64,000 bases of DNA. It comes from Acinetobacter sp. ANC 4204 (lineage in GTDB: Bacteria > Pseudomonadota > Gammaproteobacteria > Pseudomonadales > Moraxellaceae). The notes beneath the pieces were generated by a model that saw only the letters and a program-made list of their open reading frames with translations, ran no database searches and was not told the origin of the DNA. The stretch lies in NCBI RefSeq assembly GCF_002135205.1, contig NZ_NEFZ01000002.1, positions 682,001 to 746,000 on the forward strand, given 5' to 3'. The position numbers and the translations under genes were made by a program. Shown one piece after another: positions 7,215-15,494 of this stretch (position 1 is its first letter; each line of letters starts with the position of its first letter).

Positions 7215-9365
7215 ATGAGCAAGAACTCTGTAGTCTCCTTAACCCTTCAAGTCAAAGGCCAGCAAGCCAGCCAAGAGCTGAAGCGGATTGCTACAGAGCA
7301 AGTCACTGCTGTGCAAAGAATTAATACTGAACAGCAAAAGCTTGCACCCATTCAGGCTACTCAGATTAACAATGCTAAAAAAATCTCGGATGAACTTCGT
7401 AAACAAGGTCAAGCATTTACAACCCAAAAACGTGAAGTACTTGCTTTGGATACTGCACGAAAGTTGGGGATTAGAACTGAGCAGCAGATCACCACTGAGA
7501 TTAAAAAAACCCAAGGTGCTTACACCCAGTTAAGTATTTTGCAACGACAAGGTTTAGTTACGGCTAAAGATATGGAGCGTGCATACGCTTCGATGAAATC
7601 ACGTGTAGCAGCCCTCAATACTGAGCTAGGTAAAACAGTATCGACTGAAAAACAAATTCAGCAGATTCAAAAGACTGGTGGCTCGGGTGGAATGAGTACT
7701 TTACAGCGTGGTGGCGCTGTCGCTGGTGCTGTTGTTGGTGCTGGTTATGTGATGCAGAGACCAGTTCGCGATGCAATGCAATATGAAAAAGATTTAGCTC
7801 AATTATCAATTAATGCGTATGACAATCCAGATGATCGAAAGACTGGCCAAAACACACTACGCTCAATGATTTCAAAGACTGCAAAGCAATATGGTCAAAC
7901 AACTGATGATGTTTTAACGGGTTTGAATAGCTTAATGGCATCAGGTAAATACAAAGGGAAAAGTGATGCTGAAACCGAAAAAAATCTAGAAAATGCTCTT
8001 AGCGCGGCAGCTGAGGCGGCTCAAGCCTCTGGAGGAGATATTCTAGATTTTGCTCAGTTATCAATTGCGGCTAAGTCAAAAAATATAAGTGAGCGGGAGT
8101 ATATGGGGTATGCAGTTCAAGCTGGTAAGGAGGGAAATTTTGAGACACGAGATTTAGCTAAACATCTTTCAACTCAATCAGGTATGTTGCCCTCAGATCC
8201 AGCCAATCGACAGCGTCAAGCATCACAATTGATGGCGCTGAACCAAGTTGCCATGTCTACAGCAGGAACAGCTGATCAAGCTGGTAATAATGTTACAAAC
8301 CTTTTGTCAAAAATGGGGGCTGAAAGTACCAAAAAGACATTTAAAAAGGATTATGGCATTAATCTTGATGAAAGGTATTTGGAGGGTGCTAAAACTGGGA
8401 AAACCCGTTTTGATGTATTTGGTGAAGCTTTAAATGAAGCTATGCAAAAAGATATTCGTTATAAAAAGGTCATTTCAGATTTAGGAAAAACGAATAATTC
8501 AGGTGAGCGCGAGCAAATTTTACTTAGTCAACAAGGGATTCTAGAGCAATCTGCACTCTCTAATATTTTACCAGATATGCAGGCCTTAGCAGCTGGAGTG
8601 GCATTTGCGACACAGTTGAAAGAGTTTAATCGCATCACTACGGCAAACCAAGAAAAAGGCTTGCAATCATTGACTGAAGATGCGGGCACAATGCGGGATA
8701 CTGCTGGTTATGGTGTAAACCAACTCACTGTAACAAAAAAGAATTCTGAATTTGAGGCTATGGGGGGATTCAATGAAGCACTTGGTGATGTATCAATAAA
8801 GTTGTCAAAGTATGCAGATGAATACCCGAAAATAGCAGAAGCTGTTGCAGGTGCCACAGTTGCAATAAGTGCTTTAGCTGTTGCTGCTGGTGGTGCAGCA
8901 TTGGTTCAATTTACTGGCGGTAAAGGTTCTGCCCCAGACTTACCCATAGGAACCAAAACTAAAGGCGCACCAAAAGTAAAAGGCTCAAATGGATTAAAAG
9001 CAGCGGGATTGGCTGGTCTTGCTTATACTGGATATGAGTTATTTGAGCCTATTGATGACTATATTTACAGCTCTTTGGATAAAATTCGTGGTGGATCAGG
9101 TGAACGGCCTGATTTTGTTCAACAGGCTATTGATAAGAGCATTGCTGCTCAATCTGAGCAAAATGCAGAGCTGGTGGCTAAACAAGAGCAAGCAAACCAA
9201 TTAAGCCAAGAGATGATTGGAAAATTAAACTCTTTAATCTCAGTCACCCAACAAAACAAGCCAATTCCTTTCAGCGCAAGCGGCTTACTGGGTGATATTA
9301 CCAAGCATGCAGCAACTGAAGAAAAGCGTCACGGTGTCGATTTATTGTCTTATGGCCAAAAATAA
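7215..9365 (+). CDS. Tail tape measure protein
   Basis: A 716-aa tape measure protein of the Mu gp42 type; its length sets tail length and it occupies the tube lumen. The N-terminal 160 residues are Gln/Lys-rich coiled coil (QQASQELKRIATEQ). A hydrophobic Gly/Ala segment (AGAVVGAGYVM) leads into a PhageMin_Tail-like domain (about 185-400). A membrane-like segment lies near 550 (VAISALAVAAGGAALV). It follows the chaperone frameshift region by 3 bases, and repeat copy 3 begins 2 bases after its stop. Confidence 0.85.
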   Translation: MSKNSVVSLTLQVKGQQASQELKRIATEQVTAVQRINTEQQKLAPIQATQINNAKKISDELRKQGQAFTTQKREVLALDTARKLGIRTEQQITTEIKKTQGAYTQLSILQRQGLVTAKDMERAYASMKSRVAALNTELGKTVSTEKQIQQIQKTGGSGGMSTLQRGGAVAGAVVGAGYVMQRPVRDAMQYEKDLAQLSINAYDNPDDRKTGQNTLRSMISKTAKQYGQTTDDVLTGLNSLMASGKYKGKSDAETEKNLENALSAAAEAAQASGGDILDFAQLSIAAKSKNISEREYMGYAVQAGKEGNFETRDLAKHLSTQSGMLPSDPANRQRQASQLMALNQVAMSTAGTADQAGNNVTNLLSKMGAESTKKTFKKDYGINLDERYLEGAKTGKTRFDVFGEALNEAMQKDIRYKKVISDLGKTNNSGEREQILLSQQGILEQSALSNILPDMQALAAGVAFATQLKEFNRITTANQEKGLQSLTEDAGTMRDTAGYGVNQLTVTKKNSEFEAMGGFNEALGDVSIKLSKYADEYPKIAEAVAGATVAISALAVAAGGAALVQFTGGKGSAPDLPIGTKTKGAPKVKGSNGLKAAGLAGLAYTGYELFEPIDDYIYSSLDKIRGGSGERPDFVQQAIDKSIAAQSEQNAELVAKQEQANQLSQEMIGKLNSLISVTQQNKPIPFSASGLLGDITKHAATEEKRHGVDLLSYGQK

Positions 9366-9367
9366 AA

Positions 9368-9386
9368 GGAAGTCCTTCCGTCTGAT
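9368..9386 (+). promoter_or_regulatory. Late-promoter-like repeat, copy 3 (before gp43/N gene)
   Basis: The third identical copy, 2 bases after the tape measure stop. AATAAT at 9406-9411 is a fair -10 and would place the dyad centre near -44 and the transcript start near 9418. Mu likewise has a C-dependent late promoter in this part of the tail gene cluster (PP). Confidence 0.6.
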
Positions 9387-9411
9387 ATTAGCTTAATAGT
9401 TTTTGAATAAT

Positions 9412-9436
9412 AACCTCACTAAAAGTGAGGTTTTTT
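9412..9436 (+). terminator. Intrinsic terminator between repeat copy 3 and gp43 gene
   Basis: A perfect 8-bp stem (9412-9419 with 9425-9432), loop TAAAA, followed by six T. The 3' arm includes the GAGG that serves the ATG at 9439. Read-through RNA from the tape measure unit would terminate here. A transcript starting near 9418 would lack the 5' arm and escape. Confidence 0.7.
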
Positions 9437-9438
9437 AT

Positions 9439-10623
9439 ATGGGCTGGAAAGATGATCTTCAGGATGCAAGTTTTCGTGGGGTTCCATTTGCCTGTGTAAA
9501 CACATCTGAGAATGGCTCTAAAAGCCTAGCGATAAAGCAAGCCCCTTACTCTAATAAGGCCAGTATTGAGGATATGGGCAATGACCCATTAAAAATCAGT
9601 ATTGATGCAGTTTTTTCTGGTGAAAATTATAAAACAGAAATGGATGCGCTTTGGGCCGCACTCGTTGTAACTGGATCAGGCGAACTCATTCATCCCATCC
9701 ACGGTGTGATGCAAGTTAATGTAGTTAACTACAACATCGTTCATGCAAGCGAAGACGTCGATTTTTGTAAATTATCCATCGACTTTATTCAACAAGAAGA
9801 CAAAGAACGGCCATTATTTATACCTGTTTCTACGCCTGATGAAATTGATCCAGCAGAAATTACTGAAACACCCGCTGCTGCCCTGGACACATTACTTAAT
9901 CAGTTAGAAATAACCGATCCAAATAATTATTTTACTGTGATCAATAACATCAAGAATGCCGTCACTACAGCCCGTCAGTACCTTGGAATTGTTAAAAGCA
10001 CGATTGAAAGCGTTTTATCTCCAGCTGAAAGTATTGTTGGGTTAGTTGATGAAGTTACTAAGTTAGCAACCTTTGATACGAATATCTCTGCAATAGCAAA
10101 ATGGCGTGATTTGTTTAAACGTGTACAGCGTTTTGAAAAACTATTTCAGGATGATGACTTACCTGAGCTAAAACAAACGTGGCGTGCGACTCAGATTGCA
10201 AGCACTGTAACTATCACACAGCAAGTGGTCACGACTGTACGTGATGAGATGGCTCAGAATGAACAAACAAGTTTTACACCTGTAGAGCTTGCGATTATTC
10301 GTCAGCAAGTACGCCAAAATGTTCAACAAGTGATTAAAACTGAACGCGAGCAATCTGCTACAGATTTGTTATTTGAATCAGTTGCACAAATTCAGGTGTA
10401 CAAAGATGTTGCTGATTTAGTTCATTTGCAGATTCAAGAACTAATAGAAGTCCGTCCACCCATTACGCTCACGACAATTTCAGTCCCTTGCACGATGCAT
10501 TCCTTGGCGCACATGCTCTATGGGGATATGGATCGTGCAGATGAAATTCGTCGTTTGAATCCTGATTTATTCAACCCTGCTATTTTGCAGATCGGCACGG
10601 AATTAACCATCTATGCAAGATAA
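9439..10623 (+). CDS. DNA circularisation/tail protein N (Mu gp43-like)
   Basis: A 394-aa protein with the DNA_circ_N domain at its N-terminus (MGWKDDLQDASFRGVPF, then LKISIDAVFSGENY, ALVVTGSGELIHPIHGVMQV). In Mu-like tails it is a baseplate/tail-tip protein. The C-terminal 60 residues end in a LysM-like tail. The ATG at 9439 has GAGG 8 bases upstream. A TTG at 9403 would add 12 residues encoded by the terminator hairpin and is unlikely. Confidence 0.8.
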   Translation: MGWKDDLQDASFRGVPFACVNTSENGSKSLAIKQAPYSNKASIEDMGNDPLKISIDAVFSGENYKTEMDALWAALVVTGSGELIHPIHGVMQVNVVNYNIVHASEDVDFCKLSIDFIQQEDKERPLFIPVSTPDEIDPAEITETPAAALDTLLNQLEITDPNNYFTVINNIKNAVTTARQYLGIVKSTIESVLSPAESIVGLVDEVTKLATFDTNISAIAKWRDLFKRVQRFEKLFQDDDLPELKQTWRATQIASTVTITQQVVTTVRDEMAQNEQTSFTPVELAIIRQQVRQNVQQVIKTEREQSATDLLFESVAQIQVYKDVADLVHLQIQELIEVRPPITLTTISVPCTMHSLAHMLYGDMDRADEIRRLNPDLFNPAILQIGTELTIYAR

Positions 10624-11710
10624 TTCAGGTAAGGAAATTCGCCTTGTTATTGGCGATATTGAGATCAGTGATTGGGATAATGTGAGCTGTGATAGTCAGA
10701 TCAATACCCCAGCGGACAGTTGGAGTTTATCTCTGTTTCGTCAGGCTGGTCAGACATTACCAGACAGTATTCAAGGCGCAGTAAAAATTCAGTTGTTCTA
10801 TGGTGATGAAATCATTTTGACTTCCATCGCAGACACTATCCAAGAAGCTGTTAATCGTGACGGATATGGCTTACAGATTTCAGGTCGTGATTTGGCGGGT
10901 CAGTTGATCGACTGTTCAGTACCGATTTTCAGTGGTCGTCAGATCACGCTTGAAGAGTTACTTCAACGATTTGTACGGGCTGGTGATCTTTCTTCAGTCA
11001 TTCACGATGTACGCATTCAGGATAATAGTTGGCTGAAGAATAAAGTCTCAATAGAGCCAAGCGAATCGCTTTGGGATGCGATTGCAAAAGCTGCTCAAGT
11101 TACGGGCCAGCACGTGTGGCTTGAACCTGATGGTTCAATGAGCATTGGTGATCCATTCGCCAATCCATATCAAGTGCAAGAGACCTTACGTTTGATGAAG
11201 CCACTTGATAATTCAAATAATGTACTTGATTTGCAATACACCAATGACGTTTCAGGTGTTTTTAGTCAGATCAAAGTGATGAGTCAAGATGCCAATGCGC
11301 AATCTATTTTGTCTGAAGCAAAAGCGCAAACTCAGTACAGTTTTAATCGTTTAAAAATTGTGACGCTTGGTGATGTTGAGACGAAAGCTGAAGCAGACGC
11401 AGCGCTTACTAAAATTATTAAAGATAACAATCTCGCAGCTTATGGCTTAGTTGCGACAGTTGACGATTGGGTTGTTGACAACAAGGTTTGGCGCGCTGGG
11501 TGGTACATCAATTTAGAAACCAATGCGCTCAGTCATGCAACAGCAAAGTGGGCTGTGCTTGGTCGCACACTGAATTTATCTCGTAAGAATGGCAAAACCA
11601 CAAAACTTGAGCTGAGACGACAAGGCGATTGGGCGCAGCCATTAATTTATAAACAGCCTCAGCAGAAAAAAACCAAAAAAACGGCCAAAACCAAAGGAGT
11701 GCAAAAATGA
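10613..11710 (+). CDS. Baseplate hub protein P (Mu gp44-like)
   Basis: A 365-aa baseplate hub of the Mu gpP / P2 gpD type. Family-like segments are IEISDWDNVSCDSQINTPAD near the N-terminus, DGYGLQISGRDLAGQLIDCS (about 83-102), and WDAIAKAAQVTGQHVWLEPDG. The C-terminus is a Lys-rich tail. The start overlaps the N gene by 11 bases and the stop overlaps the spike gene in ATGA, so the set is translationally coupled. Confidence 0.85.
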   Translation: MQDNSGKEIRLVIGDIEISDWDNVSCDSQINTPADSWSLSLFRQAGQTLPDSIQGAVKIQLFYGDEIILTSIADTIQEAVNRDGYGLQISGRDLAGQLIDCSVPIFSGRQITLEELLQRFVRAGDLSSVIHDVRIQDNSWLKNKVSIEPSESLWDAIAKAAQVTGQHVWLEPDGSMSIGDPFANPYQVQETLRLMKPLDNSNNVLDLQYTNDVSGVFSQIKVMSQDANAQSILSEAKAQTQYSFNRLKIVTLGDVETKAEADAALTKIIKDNNLAAYGLVATVDDWVVDNKVWRAGWYINLETNALSHATAKWAVLGRTLNLSRKNGKTTKLELRRQGDWAQPLIYKQPQQKKTKKTAKTKGVQK

Positions 11711-12207
11711 TTGGATCAGCGGCTGCACAAATTAAGAAAGCGATAGGTCAATTGAGATTCCCTATGTTTGGGATCATTGCCCGTGGTGGTTCTAAGGTGT
11801 TGCAGGTCAAAGGTCTACAAGACGAAACCTTGAATGAAGTTGAACTTATACAACAAGTTGGCTTCAACGCGCATATTCCAGACGAAGCTAAAGTTGTGGT
11901 TATTCCCCTTCAGGGGAAAACGGCTAAATCAGTCGTTATTGCCACAACTGGTGGTGCTGTAGTTGTCAATGTTGCTGAAGGTGAAACATGTGTTTATGAC
12001 CAGTTTGGGCATCAAGTACTGCTGCATAAAACAGGCATAAAAATGGTCGGTGACGTTGAAATTGTCCAGGGCGGTTTAACGGTTGAAAAAGACATTAAAT
12101 CCTTGGCAGAAATCGCTGACCAAACAGGCTCCATGCAAGAAATGCGTGATGTATACAACATCCATAAGCATGGCAGTAGCCCAACACCATCTATACCAAT
12201 GGAGTAA
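11707..12207 (+). CDS. Baseplate assembly/spike protein (Mu gp45-like)
   Basis: A 166-aa member of the Mu gp45 spike family, which forms the membrane-piercing tip. An OB-fold-like N-terminal part (FPMFGIIARGGSKVLQVKGLQDE) precedes a beta-helix (VEIVQGGLTVEKDI). Near the end is HKHG, the His-X-His iron-binding apex motif of gp45/gpV spikes, followed by SSPTPSIPME. Confidence 0.88.
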   Translation: MIGSAAAQIKKAIGQLRFPMFGIIARGGSKVLQVKGLQDETLNEVELIQQVGFNAHIPDEAKVVVIPLQGKTAKSVVIATTGGAVVVNVAEGETCVYDQFGHQVLLHKTGIKMVGDVEIVQGGLTVEKDIKSLAEIADQTGSMQEMRDVYNIHKHGSSPTPSIPME

Positions 12208-12210
12208 TCA

Positions 12211-12573
12211 ATGGGAACGATTAATTTAGAAACAAAAGACTATGTTCTCACCAGTCTTGATGCTGCTTTCAATGATGATGTTGTTCAAGTTGTTTGTTTG
12301 CGCTTGAATATCCATCGGGGCAAGTATTGGGCTGATCCAAATCTTGGTAGCCGACTCTATACGTTACGTCGATCTAAAGACGTACCTCGTATGATGCAGA
12401 TAGTTAAACAATATGCTGAAGAAGCACTTTCTGACTTGGTGCCTGCACGATTACAGTCTCTTGTTGTATCAGCGACTCAAACCATCAAAAGCCGTGTTGA
12501 TCTAAGCATTGAAATTACGCGCCTGACTGGTGAAAAGCAGACCATTCCATATTTTGTTGCGGTAGGTGGCTGA
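12211..12573 (+). CDS. Mu gp46-like baseplate protein
   Basis: A 120-aa GP46-family protein, gp25/W-like, forming part of the baseplate wedge. Typical residues are 'CLRLNIHRGKYWADPNLGSR' (about 30-49), the first part of which mirrors the family 'v.isL.t.rG.w..d...GS' pattern, and VPARLQSLVV. It lies 3 bases after the spike gene and overlaps or abuts the gp47 gene. Confidence 0.82.
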   Translation: MGTINLETKDYVLTSLDAAFNDDVVQVVCLRLNIHRGKYWADPNLGSRLYTLRRSKDVPRMMQIVKQYAEEALSDLVPARLQSLVVSATQTIKSRVDLSIEITRLTGEKQTIPYFVAVGG

Positions 12574-12574
12574 T

Positions 12575-13618
12575 ATGGCTTATCCAGTTAAAACATTTGC
12601 ACAGATTCGGAATCTGATTACTCAAGAAATTCGAAATTTAACAGGTTTGAGCATCTCTGATGATGGTGATGCTGGTATTCGTGCAGACGGTACTGCATCA
12701 CTTGTTGAAGGTTTATATCACCATCAGGTTTATATACAGAAACAACTGTTTGTCGCGACTGCTGATGAGGCCTTTTTGTATATTCATGCAGATGAGTTAG
12801 GTCGTCCACGTTTGGGTGGCACGCAAGCTTCAGGTACAGTTTTAGCGACGTCTAATATTGCTTTAACAATCTCTGCTGGTACTAAGTTGACCGATGGTAA
12901 ATCTCATTATTGGTCTGTCGTAAGTGATACTGAGTTATTGGCAAATACAGCAACACCTATAGATGCTATCGCTGATCAATTGGGTGCAAGTTGGAATTTT
13001 ACAGGGACTTTACTGTGGGTCAGCCCAGCTGCTGGATTGAATGGTACCGCAACAGATGTTTCGATTGGTGGTGGCTCTAATGAAGAGGAACTAGAAGATT
13101 GGCGTGCCAGATTACTTGAACAAAAGCAGTTAGGCTTATCTCGTGATCGTTCTGAAGACTTGATTGCTGTACTAAAAACCGTTGCAAATGTGTATAGCGT
13201 ATATCCATACCCCAAACGTCGTGGCTTGGGTTCGCTTGATGTAGCGATCACAGCAGTTGGCGATCCACCGACATTGCCAAGTCAGGCGCTAATAGATGCT
13301 GCACAACTAATACTTGATACCTATGCGGGTTTTTGGGCGGATTGTATTGTTTACTCTCCAACTGAGCAGCTTGTGCCAGTGACCGCGATTGTTTATGGCA
13401 CAGCCGATTTAGATGCTGTCAGAACTGTTATTCGTAATTATTTTGCTGAGATTAATCCAGTCGAGCCATACCAAGCGGCTATTTTGACTTCACGTATTAT
13501 CGCGGTAGCAGGTGTGACAGATCTTGAGTTATCACCATCATCCAACATTGTGCCAACAGTTGATCCGTTTAATACATATTGGCTGCGTCTTGGTACTTTA
13601 ACAGTGAGCGCGGCATGA
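12575..13618 (+). CDS. Baseplate J-like protein (Mu gp47-like)
   Basis: A 347-aa baseplate wedge protein. The N-terminus FAQIRNLITQEIRNLTG, the central GTKLTDGKSHYWSV, and NEEELEDWRARLLEQKQ with the following VANVYSVYPYPKRRGLGSLDV are characteristic of Mu gp47/P2 gpJ. The ATG at 12575 (one base after the gp46 stop, with GGTGG upstream) is preferred. A GTG at 12566 would give three more residues. Confidence 0.85.
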   Translation: MAYPVKTFAQIRNLITQEIRNLTGLSISDDGDAGIRADGTASLVEGLYHHQVYIQKQLFVATADEAFLYIHADELGRPRLGGTQASGTVLATSNIALTISAGTKLTDGKSHYWSVVSDTELLANTATPIDAIADQLGASWNFTGTLLWVSPAAGLNGTATDVSIGGGSNEEELEDWRARLLEQKQLGLSRDRSEDLIAVLKTVANVYSVYPYPKRRGLGSLDVAITAVGDPPTLPSQALIDAAQLILDTYAGFWADCIVYSPTEQLVPVTAIVYGTADLDAVRTVIRNYFAEINPVEPYQAAILTSRIIAVAGVTDLELSPSSNIVPTVDPFNTYWLRLGTLTVSAA

Positions 13619-14151
13619 TGACTTTAGAAGAAACCACGAAACTATATGAGATGGTGCTTCGTCAATTGCTTCCTACTGGTGGTTATGACAGGTCACCTCA
13701 TACCAATATTGCAGATGACATTTACGGTCATGCAAAAGCTTTAGCTCAATGTGACCTCGATGCAAAACGTCTTTTAAATGTTCTTGAATCTATTCCTGCT
13801 GAGTTACTTGAAGAATATGAAAAAGAATATGGTTTACCACTCAAATGCCAGACCAACGTCGCTCAAACTGTAGAGGAACGTTTGGCAATTGTGAACTGGA
13901 TTAGAAATACAAAGAACGTTTTAAATACCGAATATTTAAAACAGATTCTTATATTGTTTAATGTGAACTTGATTGAACTGGTGAAGTATAGACCTATGCA
14001 ATGTACAACAGCATGCAATGCTCCAGTCAATACTGACCGACTGAGATATAAGGTCAAATTAAAACTACAAAATCCTGTTTTGGCAGACATGGACTGCATT
14101 ATTTATAACTATCTACCTGCGTATATTCGCTATGACATTGAGGTGATCTAA
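13615..14151 (+). CDS. Mu gp48-like tail protein (DUF2313/YmfQ family)
   Basis: A 178-aa protein of the gp48/YmfQ family, a baseplate component next to the fibre. Features are the N-terminal LYEMVLRQLLPTGGYDR, the 'DIYGHAKALAQCDLDAKRLL' helix, then EYGLPLKCQTNVAQTVEER. The start at 13615 overlaps the gp47 stop as ATGA. Its stop shares one base with the next start (TAATG). Confidence 0.82.
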   Translation: MMTLEETTKLYEMVLRQLLPTGGYDRSPHTNIADDIYGHAKALAQCDLDAKRLLNVLESIPAELLEEYEKEYGLPLKCQTNVAQTVEERLAIVNWIRNTKNVLNTEYLKQILILFNVNLIELVKYRPMQCTTACNAPVNTDRLRYKVKLKLQNPVLADMDCIIYNYLPAYIRYDIEVI

Positions 14152-14855
14152 TGAAACGAATTGATACTGTAAACGCTCGCCCAGATGTCAATGGCGCTGA
14201 TAAAACAGGCTTTCATATTAATGATGATGTATCAGGTCAAGAAGCAACTTATCTTGATCCGTCGTGGTGTAACCATGTTCAGGAAGAATTGGCTAATGTC
14301 ATTGAGGGTTTTGGCCAGGCTTTAAATCCAGAACAAAAGAATCAGGTCTTTACAGTTGTTAAAGGAATCTCTGACCGCACAACACTCTTAGAAGAGTTTG
14401 TTGAAAATATCGTTGATTTTGTTTACCCAGTCGGAATTGTTATCGACTTTGGCATTGCTGATTTTAATCCAAACACTAGATATATCGGAACAACATGGGT
14501 ACGTCATGGTGAAGGTAAGGCATCTGTGGGTTTATCAACACAGGAAGATGATCCAACTTGGACTAAAACCGTTGGTAATACTGCTGGTGAATATGAGCAT
14601 CAATTGACTATTGGCGAGTTACCAAAGCATAAATTACCTATTCGTCTTGCGCATGAGGATGGAGGTACACAAGATAAAACAGGTTTTCCTGCCACCAATG
14701 CATCAGGATTTGCAACGCATAGTGCAGATGCGGAAGATTTTAGCGAAACCAATTCTGCGGGAGACGGTAACCCTCTTGGATCAGTTGGTAATAATGAAGG
14801 ACACAATAACGTTCAGCCGTCAGTTGTAGATGCCCGATGGAGACGTACAGCGTGA
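14151..14855 (+). CDS. Tail fibre/collar-domain protein
   Basis: A 234-aa distal tail protein. The N-terminal region (about 10-75) is the part expected to attach to the baseplate. The middle YPVGIVIDFGIADFNPN resembles the phage tail-collar domain. The C-terminal half carries HQLTIGELPKHKL and ends NNVQPSVVDARWRRTA, the usual tip sequence of collar-type fibres, so the C-terminus is intact. The protein is short for a receptor-binding fibre, and no fibre-assembly chaperone gene follows. Confidence 0.7.
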   Translation: MKRIDTVNARPDVNGADKTGFHINDDVSGQEATYLDPSWCNHVQEELANVIEGFGQALNPEQKNQVFTVVKGISDRTTLLEEFVENIVDFVYPVGIVIDFGIADFNPNTRYIGTTWVRHGEGKASVGLSTQEDDPTWTKTVGNTAGEYEHQLTIGELPKHKLPIRLAHEDGGTQDKTGFPATNASGFATHSADAEDFSETNSAGDGNPLGSVGNNEGHNNVQPSVVDARWRRTA

Positions 14856-14897
14856 AGATGATCAATGTTGGATATGTTGAAAGATGCAAAATTCTGA

Positions 14898-15449
14898 AAA
14901 CATTTTACGACTGGTGAAATCTTAATTTATTTTATTTATCTCAAAATTTCGGCTGATTTATCTCGTCGCGCATCAGTTGGTACTGCAAAATCTTTTTCTA
15001 AGTTCATTACTTATTTAAAAATCGAAACTTCTCCAAACGATGGTAATAAACAATTTAGCGATCCAATTATCACTTTAGAAGTGAAATATAAAGATAATAT
15101 TGGGAATATGGCATCATTTACAGAGGAAACAGGGTTTTATATTGCAGGCGGTGAGACTCAAAATCTGAGAAGTACTTTTACTTTGGTTATTGATAAAAAT
15201 CATACACAAAAAATCACATATAAAAATAATCACATATCATCCATTGAGCCTTTTAAAAATGGGCTTCCTCATGGTGATCAGCTAGGCTACCTTGTTGGTA
15301 TGGACGATAAAATTAATTTAATTCAAGCTGAAATGCCAAGTTCACATCCAAAGTTAGTTACAATCAACAGTACTAACTACATCGAAACACACTTGTGTAT
15401 GCATGAAGGAGTCGGAGTTGATCAATTCCCATGTGTTGCTAAAAATTAA
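14898..15449 (+). pseudogene. 5'-truncated gene of unknown function after the prophage
   Basis: The frame is open from 14898 (after an in-frame TGA) to the TAA at 15447-15449, but no convincing start exists until a GTG at 15081. Protein-like sequence already begins near 14950 (ADLSRRASVGTAKSFSKFIT, then IETSPNDGNKQFSDPIITLEVKY). So the 123-codon GTG ORF is probably the 3' part of a longer gene. I do not recognise the family. A plausible reason is phage insertion or deletion that removed the 5' part. Confidence 0.5.
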
Positions 15450-15494
15450 ATTCAAATAGTTATTTGGGTGTGCGGAATCAAAAAAATGAATACA

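Noticed and set aside
9403..9438. A 5' extension of the gp43 gene from the TTG at 9403
   Set aside because: The added codons are the terminator hairpin and its T-run. The ATG at 9439 has a GAGG at good spacing and a family-typical N-terminus.
14858..14925. Two tiny frames after the fibre gene (MINVGYVERC..., MQNSENIL...)
   Set aside because: Only 13-19 codons, with no ribosome site or recognised product. Not supportable as genes or as a fibre chaperone start.
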